Source: Candidatus Melainabacteria bacterium | Lineage (GTDB): Bacteria; Cyanobacteriota; Vampirovibrionia; 2-02-FULL-35-15 | Direction: 5' to 3' | DNA: 17,817 nucleotides | Assembly: GCA_023250175.1 (NCBI GenBank) | Contig: JAHFBD010000018.1 | Location: 1-17,817, forward strand | Part shown: one piece after another, positions 7,708 to 14,063 of the stretch | Layout of the letters: each line of letters opens with the position of its first letter | Position numbering within the stretch: the stretch's first letter is position 1 | Notes under the pieces: model-generated | Seen by the model: only the letters and a program-made list of their open reading frames with translations | What the model was told of the DNA's origin: nothing | Databases searched by the model: none | Made by a program: the position numbers and the translations under genes

Positions 7708-8907
7708 TTAAAATGGAATTTTAGATTTTTTTAATTTTTGCATAGTATTTATGTCTTTATCTCCTCTTCCAGAAAGGTTAACAATTACAATTTCACTCTT
7801 TTTAGTATGTGGTATTAAGTATTTTAAGTAGGCAATTGCATGAGATGATTCTAGGGCAGGGATTATTCCTTCTAACCTTGATAATAGCTTAAATGCCCAT
7901 ATAGCATCTTTGTCTGATATGGTTTTGTAGGTTACTAGTTTTTTATCCTTCAAATCGGCATGTTGTGGACCTACTCCAGGGTAATCTAATCCAGCTGAAA
8001 TACTATGTGCTTCTTGAGTTTGTCCGTCCTTGTTTTGTAGTAAATAGCTATATGATCCATGTAAAATACCGGGCTTGCCTAGTGTTAAAGTAGCAGCATG
8101 ATGTCCATTTAATAGGGATGTTCCACCAGCTTCAACTCCAATCAGAGTAGGTTTTCGTTTACTCTTTTTAATGTATGAATTAATATAGGGATAAAAAATT
8201 CCTATGGAGTTAGAGCCTCCACCTACACAAGCAACAATATAATCTGGAGTTTTAGCTAATTGATGCTGAATCTCTTGTCCAATTACAGACTGGAAGTAAC
8301 TTACAAGTGTAGGATATGGATGAGGTCCTACAGTAGAGCCAATAATATAATGAGTGTTTTTAATGTTTGTAATCCAGTCTCTGATTGCTTCACTGGTAGC
8401 ATCTTTCAATGTCTGTGAGCCAGTTTCTACAGGAATTACAGTGGCACCAAGCAACTGCATTTTAAAAACATTTAATTCTTGTCTTTTTATATCAAGCTTA
8501 CCCATGTAGATATTACATTGCAAATTCAATAGAGCACAGACAGTAGCGGTTGCTACACCATGTTGACCTGCTCCCGTTTCTGCAATAATTCTTTTTTTGC
8601 CAAGTCTTTTTGCCAAGAGTGCTTGCCCAATGCAATTATTTATTTTATGTGCACCGGTATGACATAGATCTTCTCTTTTTAAATATATCTTTGCTTTTCC
8701 AAAGTACTCTGTAAGCCTGTTTGCTAAATATAGTGGTGTTGGTCTTCCTGCATATGTTTGTAAGAGATTGTTTAACTCACTTTTAAAATCTTTTTCATTT
8801 TTGTATTTATTAAAAGCTTTTTCTAGTTCTTCTAATGCAGGTATGATTGTTTCTGGGACATATAATCCACCGTAATTACCAAAATAACCTTTTTGTTTGG
8901 TTTTCAT
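7708..8907 (-). CDS. trpB: Tryptophan synthase beta chain
   Basis: This PLP enzyme joins indole and L-serine to give L-tryptophan, the last step of tryptophan synthesis. It is cytosolic and normally works as an alpha2-beta2 complex with TrpA. From ATG 8907 the protein has 399 residues, typical for TrpB. It opens with the family N-terminus GYFGNYGGLYVPET. K88 in HTGAHKIN is the Schiff-base lysine, E110 in ETGAGQHG the catalytic glutamate, GGGSN (229-233) binds the PLP phosphate, and NLSGRGDKD is near the C-terminus. An in-frame TTG at 8928 would add seven hydrophobic residues, but they do not match the family and would include part of the promoter. No Shine-Dalgarno is present; see the promoter at 8916-8924. 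No trpA or other trp gene is in the window, so the partner is elsewhere. Function is very secure. Confidence 0.97.
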   Translation of the reverse strand: MKTKQKGYFGNYGGLYVPETIIPALEELEKAFNKYKNEKDFKSELNNLLQTYAGRPTPLYLANRLTEYFGKAKIYLKREDLCHTGAHKINNCIGQALLAKRLGKKRIIAETGAGQHGVATATVCALLNLQCNIYMGKLDIKRQELNVFKMQLLGATVIPVETGSQTLKDATSEAIRDWITNIKNTHYIIGSTVGPHPYPTLVSYFQSVIGQEIQHQLAKTPDYIVACVGGGSNSIGIFYPYINSYIKKSKRKPTLIGVEAGGTSLLNGHHAATLTLGKPGILHGSYSYLLQNKDGQTQEAHSISAGLDYPGVGPQHADLKDKKLVTYKTISDKDAIWAFKLLSRLEGIIPALESSHAIAYLKYLIPHTKKSEIVIVNLSGRGDKDINTMQKLKKSKIPF

Positions 8908-8915
8908 AACAAACA

Positions 8916-8924
8916 ATATTAACA
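8916..8924 (-). promoter_or_regulatory. Extended -10 promoter of trpB, predicted near-leaderless transcript
   Basis: On the minus strand TG-T-TAATAT forms an extended -10 with the hexamer at 8921-8916. Counting +1 as seven bases after the last T gives a start near 8909, two bases before the trpB ATG at 8907. That agrees with the absence of a Shine-Dalgarno sequence. The -35 region (8944-8939) matches only 3 of 6, which an extended -10 can tolerate. The motif is seen; the start site is inferred. Confidence 0.5.
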
Positions 8925-8929
8925 CCAAG

Positions 8930-8938
8930 TGCTAATAT
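8930..8938 (+). promoter_or_regulatory. Extended -10 promoter of glycerate kinase, predicted leaderless transcript
   Basis: TG-C-TAATAT places the -10 hexamer at 8933-8938, and the expected +1 falls at 8945, the G of the GTG start. The GAGG at 8942-8945 touches the start codon and cannot act as a Shine-Dalgarno. The hexamer is identical to the opposing trpB -10, 11 bp away. The -35 region (8910-8915, CAAACA) is weak. The arrangement suggests a shared bidirectional promoter. Confidence 0.5.
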
Positions 8939-8944
8939 TTTGAG

Positions 8945-10084
8945 GTGTCCAAAAAAATTCTTATAGCCCCAAATGCTTTTAAACACTCTTTGTCAGCAAT
9001 AGAAGCTGCAAAAGTTATATATTCTGTCTTGAAATTAAGAGGTAAAAATTTAGGGTGTGAGATGGTTCCTATTGCTGATGGTGGAGATGGCACAATAGAT
9101 GTTTTGCATTATTATATCCAGAACTCTAAATTTGTTAATTGTAATGTTTATAATCCTTTGATGAAAAAAATTAAATCGAAATGGTTACTTTTAAATAAGA
9201 AGACAGCAGTAATAGAATTAGCTAAATCATCCGGTATAAATCTTTTAAAAGATAATGAACTTAATCCTCTGGTAGCAAATACTTATGGTTCTGGAGAATT
9301 AATTAAGGCGGCTTTAGATAGGGGTTGTAGAAGTTTAGTCGTTTCCTTGGGTGGTAGTGCTACTGTTGATGGTGGGCTTGGTATCTTATATGCTTTAGGA
9401 GCAAAATTGCTTGATAAAAATAATAATGAGTTAAAGCCTTCTGGAGCAGCATTAAGTCAACTAAAGAAAATAGATTTAACTGGAATTGATAAGAGAATCT
9501 ATAAGTGTAAAATATTTGCTCTATGTGATGTGAAAAATATACTAGTTGGTTCAAAAGGGACAATTAATTTTTCAAGACAAAAAGGTGCTAATTATAAGCA
9601 GAGGGTGATCTTAGAGAAAGGTATGAAAAATTTTGCAAAAATCACTTTACATACTACAGGAAAAAATTATAGTAAGTATCCGATGACAGGAGCAGCTGGT
9701 GGTGTAGCATTTATGCTTAAATCATTTTTGAATGCGGATCTCTTATCTGGATTTTCTTATTTGGAAGAAATGATTAATTTAAAGAATAAAATAAAAAAAT
9801 CAAATATTATAATTACGGGTGAAGGAAAATTAGATGCTCAAACGTTTATGGGAAAGGGAGTATATGAGTTAATAAAATTAACGAGACGAGTAAATGTAAA
9901 TAAAAAGAAGATAATTGTTTTATGTGGTGAGTCTGAGAAAGGTATTAATTGGAAAAATTATAGAATTGATTTAGTCTTGAAGTTAAGGTCTGGCAATCAG
10001 TCATTAAATGAATCTATAAAAAATGCAAAAAATTTGTTAAGAAATTTGGTTGAAAAGCACTATAACTTAATTATTGAGAGCTAA
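8945..10084 (+). CDS. Glycerate kinase (GlxK/GarK family)
   Basis: This enzyme phosphorylates D-glycerate with ATP, probably to 2-phosphoglycerate as usual for the family, feeding glycolysis. It is cytosolic. At 379 residues it has normal family length. Visible signatures are the N-terminus KILIAPNAFKHSLSA (canonical APDSFKxSLSA), ADGGDGT (44-50), LGGSATVDGG (135-144), CDVKNILVG followed by the QKGA block, GAAGGVAFM, and ITGEGKLDAQT (290-300) near the C-terminus. The start is GTG 8945: an in-frame stop lies at 8933-8935, and the conserved N-terminus begins directly after it, so no other start fits. It has no usable Shine-Dalgarno and appears leaderless. It diverges from trpB. Codons are strongly A/T-ending with many AAA lysines, in line with the neighbourhood. 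I give no gene symbol because garK and glxK cannot be told apart here. Confidence 0.93.
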   Translation: MSKKILIAPNAFKHSLSAIEAAKVIYSVLKLRGKNLGCEMVPIADGGDGTIDVLHYYIQNSKFVNCNVYNPLMKKIKSKWLLLNKKTAVIELAKSSGINLLKDNELNPLVANTYGSGELIKAALDRGCRSLVVSLGGSATVDGGLGILYALGAKLLDKNNNELKPSGAALSQLKKIDLTGIDKRIYKCKIFALCDVKNILVGSKGTINFSRQKGANYKQRVILEKGMKNFAKITLHTTGKNYSKYPMTGAAGGVAFMLKSFLNADLLSGFSYLEEMINLKNKIKKSNIIITGEGKLDAQTFMGKGVYELIKLTRRVNVNKKKIIVLCGESEKGINWKNYRIDLVLKLRSGNQSLNESIKNAKNLLRNLVEKHYNLIIES

Positions 10085-10111
10085 TTCATGTATAAAAAGT
10101 AAATATAAAAC

Positions 10112-10140
10112 TTGAAATATATAATTAAGTGATTTAAAAT
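10112..10140 (+). promoter_or_regulatory. Sigma-70-type promoter for the 101-residue LSM-like gene
   Basis: TTGAAA (10112-10117, 5 of 6) and TAAAAT (10135-10140, 5 of 6) are separated by an ideal 17 nt. The expected start near 10147 leaves a leader of about 25 nt before ATG 10172, with no Shine-Dalgarno close to the start codon. A perfect TATAAT also lies at 10120-10125, but without a matching -35. This is the best consensus promoter in the window. Confidence 0.55.
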
Positions 10141-10171
10141 AGCAAGAAAGCTTAATTAAAACTAATAACCT

Positions 10172-10477
10172 ATGAATATTAAAACCCGATTAGAAAGAAC
10201 TGCTGAAAGTAAAAAATGGATAAAAGTTTATTTCCATGATGGAAGTGGTATTGTTGGAAAAGTAATTAGAGTAGGACAGGATTATGTAGAGCTTGAGAGC
10301 TATGGAATGGATGATTCGCCTGCTTATAGAAATTATGCTAAAAATCTAATACCCCTAAATTTTATAAAAATGTTTACAGTTGAAGCATCAAATTTTGCAG
10401 AAGCTGAAAGAAAGAGACTTGAATATTTAAGCCAATTGGAAGTTTTAACACAAGAAGCTGTTGTTGATAGAGAGTAG
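10172..10477 (+). CDS. Small protein with an Sm/LSM-like beta-barrel pattern
   Basis: A 101-residue protein I cannot assign to a named family. Residues 16-43 read as strands of a small beta barrel, WIKVYFHDGSGIVGKV followed by IRVGQDYVELES. A charged loop (44-57) leads to a last strand pair, NLIPLNFIKMFTVEA (58-72). This layout (V-x-V-x-F-x-D-G-S-x-I-x-G, then G-x-D-Y-V-x-L, then IPLxxI) resembles Sm/LSM-type folds such as Hfq and short cyanobacterial or firmicute RNA- or surface-linked barrels. A C-terminal helix (73-96, rich in E, A, R, L) follows. It lacks the exact Hfq Sm2 motif (YKH). It has its own promoter and no Shine-Dalgarno, and converges with the oppF-type gene 14 bp away. The fold call is inference; coding is likely. 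Confidence 0.75.
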   Translation: MNIKTRLERTAESKKWIKVYFHDGSGIVGKVIRVGQDYVELESYGMDDSPAYRNYAKNLIPLNFIKMFTVEASNFAEAERKRLEYLSQLEVLTQEAVVDRE

Positions 10478-10491
10478 ATTTTTTAAGAAAG

Positions 10492-11547
10492 TTACTTTAG
10501 TTCTCCGGGGTAGTGACAAGCAACTAATTGTTCATTATGTTTTATGAGTTTTGGTTCTTCAATTGAACAGAGTTCTTTTGCGATAGGGCATCTTGTTCTA
10601 AATGTACAACCACTAGGTGGATTTGATGGGTCAGGTATTTCTCCTGTTAAAATAATTTTCTCTTTTCTTCCTGGGTTTTTAATTGGTGGTTTTTCAGTGG
10701 GGATTTCTATTTTTGGTGCAGCACTTAATAGTGCTACGGTATAGGGATGTTTAGGAGAGTTAATAATGCTTTCTTTCGGACCAGTTTCAACGATATGTCC
10801 AAGATACATAACAGTAATTTGAGTCGATAGATAACTTACTACGGATAAATTATGTGAAATAAATAAATAAGTTAAATTTAATGTCTTGTGTAAATCTAAT
10901 AGTAAATTTAATATTTGTGCTTGTACTGATACATCTAAGGCACTAACAGGCTCATCAAGTACTAAGAATTCTGGGTTTAGTGATAAAGCTCGTGCTATAG
11001 CAACCCTTTGTCTTTGTCCTCCTGATAGTTCATGAGGATATTTTGTTCCAAGTTGTTTTTCCAAACCAACAAGGCTTAAAAGCTCATCTATTCTATTGTT
11101 TACTAGGCTCTTATCTTTCAAGACCTTATGTACCACTATAGGTTCTTTTATAATTTCGCTAATTTTCATTCTTGGATTTAAACTTGAATATGGGTTTTGA
11201 AAAACTATTTGAAGTTTTTGTCTAAGAGTTCTTAACTCTGCTCCTGAGAGAGAATATATATTTTTATTAGAATAAATGACTTCGCCTTTAGTTGGTTCTA
11301 TTAGTCGTAGTATCAGTTTTCCTAGTGTTGATTTTCCACACCCAGACTCTCCTACTATTCCAAGAATTTGACTTTTGTAAATATCCAAATTTATATTATT
11401 TAAGGCTTTAACATAACCAATAGTTTTAGACCAGAATCCACGTTGAATCGGGAAATGTTTGTTTAGATCTTTGGTTTGAATTAAAAGCGATGGAGATGAA
11501 GAGCTTATAACTTGGGAGTTGTTTTGTGTTGAAGAGGTTGTACTCAT
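10492..11547 (-). CDS. Oligopeptide/dipeptide ABC transporter ATP-binding protein (OppF/DppF type)
   Basis: A cytoplasmic ATPase that powers import of peptides (or nickel and related solutes) with a second ATPase (OppD/DppD) and two permeases. The 351-residue protein shows Walker A GESGCGKST (66-74), Q-loop FQNPYSSLNPR, signature LSGGQRQR (174-181), Walker B FLVLDEP (194-200), D-loop SALDVSVQAQ and the H-loop ISHNLSVV. The C-terminal extension typical of Opp/Dpp ATPases has cysteines C314, C320, C327 and C344 in GCTFRTRC...C...ACHYPG, which in this family can bind an iron-sulfur cluster. The N-terminus is a Ser/Thr-rich stretch of about 18 residues. It lies 23 nt downstream of pyrR on the same strand and is probably co-transcribed. 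No OppD, permease or binding protein is nearby. No clear Shine-Dalgarno. The substrate cannot be told from sequence. Confidence 0.93.
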   Translation of the reverse strand: MSTTSSTQNNSQVISSSSPSLLIQTKDLNKHFPIQRGFWSKTIGYVKALNNINLDIYKSQILGIVGESGCGKSTLGKLILRLIEPTKGEVIYSNKNIYSLSGAELRTLRQKLQIVFQNPYSSLNPRMKISEIIKEPIVVHKVLKDKSLVNNRIDELLSLVGLEKQLGTKYPHELSGGQRQRVAIARALSLNPEFLVLDEPVSALDVSVQAQILNLLLDLHKTLNLTYLFISHNLSVVSYLSTQITVMYLGHIVETGPKESIINSPKHPYTVALLSAAPKIEIPTEKPPIKNPGRKEKIILTGEIPDPSNPPSGCTFRTRCPIAKELCSIEEPKLIKHNEQLVACHYPGELK

Positions 11548-11570
11548 TATTTTTGATTCTTTTATAGCTC

Positions 11571-12107
11571 TTAGGCTGTCATTACTTTATCTTCAATTTC
11601 TATAGAGTCTTTATTGTCAATTTCCAAAATGTTGACTCTAACACTTTGGTTTAAGCTTGTTGAAATCTTCTTTCCTACAAAGTCAGCACTAATTGGGAGT
11701 TTTCTATGTCCTCTGTCAATGAGTGTAAGTAGTTTTACTGATGAGGGTCTTCCAAAGTCTTTAATTGCATCTAGTGCAGCCCTTATTGTTCTTCCTTCAT
11801 ATAAAACATCATCTACTAATAAAACATCTTTATGATCTATATGTGGTACTTTACTGGTTTTACTTGGCTTGAGAGATTTTCTATGATCCAAATCATCTCT
11901 GTATAATGTGACATCAAGATAACCATAAGCAACAGTAGTTTTTTCTATTTCTTCTATAAGCTCTTGCAATCTTTTTGCCAAAAATTCTCCTCGTGTAACA
12001 ACTCCTATTATTACTAAACTACTTAAATCAACATAATTTTCAATGACTTCATGTGCTAGTCGTTTTAGAGTTTTTGTTACTTCATTACTATCTAATATTA
12101 CATTCAT
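11571..12107 (-). CDS. pyrR: PyrR: pyrimidine regulatory protein / uracil phosphoribosyltransferase
   Basis: PyrR proteins bind pyr mRNA leaders to cause attenuation when UMP is high, and many also convert uracil and PRPP to UMP. This 178-residue cytosolic protein has the usual family length. The PRPP-binding motif is VLLVDDVLYEGRT (residues 95-107); the usual T after LY is E here. Other signatures are GVVTRGEFLAKRL (35-47), VTLYRDDL (66-73) and LIDRGHRKLPI with ADFVGKKI. The start is ATG 12107; no Shine-Dalgarno precedes it. It is transcribed away from the acyl-CoA synthetase gene and is followed by the oppF-type gene. No pyr biosynthesis gene is in the window, so its RNA targets, if any, lie elsewhere; it may act mainly as an enzyme. 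The family call is very firm; regulatory activity is inferred. Confidence 0.95.
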   Translation of the reverse strand: MNVILDSNEVTKTLKRLAHEVIENYVDLSSLVIIGVVTRGEFLAKRLQELIEEIEKTTVAYGYLDVTLYRDDLDHRKSLKPSKTSKVPHIDHKDVLLVDDVLYEGRTIRAALDAIKDFGRPSSVKLLTLIDRGHRKLPISADFVGKKISTSLNQSVRVNILEIDNKDSIEIEDKVMTA

Positions 12108-12142
12108 GGGATTTTAGCTTTATAAAGGTGCTTATAAGTTAG

Positions 12143-12154
12143 AATTATATAATT
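12143..12154. promoter_or_regulatory. Palindromic bidirectional -10 between pyrR and the acyl-CoA synthetase gene
   Basis: AATTATATAATT is a perfect 12-bp palindrome holding TATAAT on the plus strand (12148-12153) and on the minus strand (12149-12144). Rightward initiation near 12160 would give a 72-nt leader for the acyl-CoA synthetase gene; leftward initiation near 12137 would give about 30 nt for pyrR. The -35 regions are weak on both sides (about 3 of 6 on the minus strand). The 124-bp gap holds nothing else clear; a TTGACG at 12191-12196 has no well-spaced -10. Confidence 0.4.
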
Positions 12155-12231
12155 ATTGTGAGGTTTTGTGTTGTATGTTGCAATCATCAATTGACGTTTA
12201 ATGGATTTATAGTGCTGGAAGCTAATTAAAA

Positions 12232-14049
12232 ATGATGACAAATAATCTAGCAGAGCTTTTTGTCAAGCAAGCTGAAAAAAATAAAAACAAAATAGCTGTT
12301 GAATATAGGTTAAGACGAAACGAACCATATAGAACTATTTCATGGAGACATTTAGCAGTTACTGTTCAAGCTATTACATATGGGTTAATAGAATTAGGTT
12401 TAAAAAAGGGAGATAATGTTGCTATTTTGTCAAATACAAGATATGAATGGGCTAACTGTGATTTGGCAATTTTAAGTGGAGGAGGAGTTGTTGTTCCTAT
12501 CTATCCAACTTTACCAGAAGATGCAGTTAATTATATTTTAAATAATGCAAAGTGTGAAATTATAATTTTAGAAGATAAAGGGCAACTTCAAAAAATCCGC
12601 TCTCAATGGAATAGTCTTCCATATATAAAATATGCAGTAGTGATTGAAGATCTTGGAGATCTACCAGTACATGACCCAAGAATATTAAGCTTACGGACAT
12701 TAAAAGATAAAGGCAAGCTTAATTTCTCCAAAGATCCTTATCTTCTTCAAAAGCATATTAAAGGTATAAGTATTGATGATCTTGCAACTATTATTTATAC
12801 TTCTGGGACAACAGGTCCTCCCAAAGGAGTTATGCTAACTCATAAAAATATTATGAGTGTTATTAAGGCATTGCCAGGGGTTTTGCCAATTGATGAGGAT
12901 GATAAATTTCTTTCTTTTTTGCCTCTATCTCATGTGTTTGAGAGAGTTGGTGGATTTTATTATGCACTTTATTGTGGGTGTACTATTTGTTATTGTTCAA
13001 ATATAGATCAAATTGCAAGTGCTTTAAAAGATTCAAAAGCAACTATTATGCTAGTTGTTCCGAGACTTTTAGAAAAAATGTATTCTAAATTACAGACTCA
13101 GTTAAACACATTACCAGAAGGTAAGAAAAGACTTTTTAAAATAGCTTTTGATACTGCTAAAGATGTCCTAGCTAATCCACGAAAAAAAATCTTACCAATT
13201 AGACTTTTTAATCTGGCAAAATATAAAATTTTAGACAAGTTAGTGTTTTCTCAAATAAGAAATAAGCTTGCACCAACATTAAAATGTTTTGTCTCAGGTG
13301 GTGCACCATTGTCCAAAGACATTGCAGATTTTTTTAATATCATTGGTATACCGGCTTTAGAGGGCTATGGATTAACAGAGACTGCTGCACCTGTTACTGT
13401 GAATAGCTTTAAAGCTATGAAAACTGGTACTGTTGGTAAGCCATTAGCTAATTCAAAAATAAAAATTGCTGAAGATGGTGAAATATTGATTAAATCCCCA
13501 AATGTATTTCTTGGATATTATAAAAATGAAGAAGCTACTAAAGCTGCTTTTATCGATGGTTGGTTTGCTTCTGGGGATGTTGGTATAGTTGATAAAGATG
13601 GGTTCTTAAAAATTACTGATAGGAAAAAAGATATTATTGTTAATTCTGCAGGAAAAAATATTGCTCCACAAAATATTGAAAATGTACTGAAAGCCTCACC
13701 TTATATTAGTAATGCGATTGTGATTGGAGATAAAAGAAAATATTTGTCTGCATTGGTTACACTAGAAATTCCATCCATTCAAGAATATTTTAAGAAGCAT
13801 AATAGTGACATGGATGGTTTGGATATCCATTCCTTATGTAATAATTCTGAAGTAGTAAAGTTAATAGATGAAGAAATTAAATTACAAACAGCCCCTTTTG
13901 CTGATTATGAACAGATAAGACGATTTACTATTTTGCCTAAAGAATTTACTATTGAATCAGGGGAAATTACACCGACTTTAAAGGTTAAACGAAAATTTGT
14001 AGAGCAAAAATATAAACATTTGATAGACTCTATGTATCCAGCAGAGTGA
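12232..14049 (+). CDS. fadD: Long-chain acyl-CoA (or acyl-ACP) synthetase, AMP-binding family
   Basis: This enzyme activates free fatty acids with ATP to an acyl-adenylate and passes the acyl group to CoA (or to ACP, as in the cyanobacterial Aas branch). At 605 residues it is the size of the FAA1/FadD-type group. Motifs: the phosphate-binding loop YTSGTTGPPKG (189-199), GYGLTET (378-384), DGWFASGD (442-449), the hinge DRKKDIIVNSAGKN (463-476), and near the end TPTLKVKRK with the catalytic lysine expected in that loop. No transmembrane segment is obvious; such enzymes are often peripheral to the membrane. The start could be ATG 12232 or ATG 12235; GGAAG at 12217-12221 is a modest Shine-Dalgarno. 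The stop overlaps an in-frame GTG of the next gene, so the two are probably one operon. The CoA versus ACP acceptor cannot be settled by eye. Confidence 0.93.
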   Translation: MMTNNLAELFVKQAEKNKNKIAVEYRLRRNEPYRTISWRHLAVTVQAITYGLIELGLKKGDNVAILSNTRYEWANCDLAILSGGGVVVPIYPTLPEDAVNYILNNAKCEIIILEDKGQLQKIRSQWNSLPYIKYAVVIEDLGDLPVHDPRILSLRTLKDKGKLNFSKDPYLLQKHIKGISIDDLATIIYTSGTTGPPKGVMLTHKNIMSVIKALPGVLPIDEDDKFLSFLPLSHVFERVGGFYYALYCGCTICYCSNIDQIASALKDSKATIMLVVPRLLEKMYSKLQTQLNTLPEGKKRLFKIAFDTAKDVLANPRKKILPIRLFNLAKYKILDKLVFSQIRNKLAPTLKCFVSGGAPLSKDIADFFNIIGIPALEGYGLTETAAPVTVNSFKAMKTGTVGKPLANSKIKIAEDGEILIKSPNVFLGYYKNEEATKAAFIDGWFASGDVGIVDKDGFLKITDRKKDIIVNSAGKNIAPQNIENVLKASPYISNAIVIGDKRKYLSALVTLEIPSIQEYFKKHNSDMDGLDIHSLCNNSEVVKLIDEEIKLQTAPFADYEQIRRFTILPKEFTIESGEITPTLKVKRKFVEQKYKHLIDSMYPAE

Positions 14050-14063
14050 AAGCAAGGCAGAAG

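Noticed and set aside
8908..8928. Upstream TTG start for trpB (seven extra residues)
   Set aside because: The extra residues do not match the family N-terminus, and the codons lie over the predicted -10; ATG 8907 fits TrpB length and conservation.
12160..12231. The 72-nt leader before the acyl-CoA synthetase as a riboswitch or PyrR-type attenuator
   Set aside because: Too short, with no stable GC-containing stems and no terminator/antiterminator pair.
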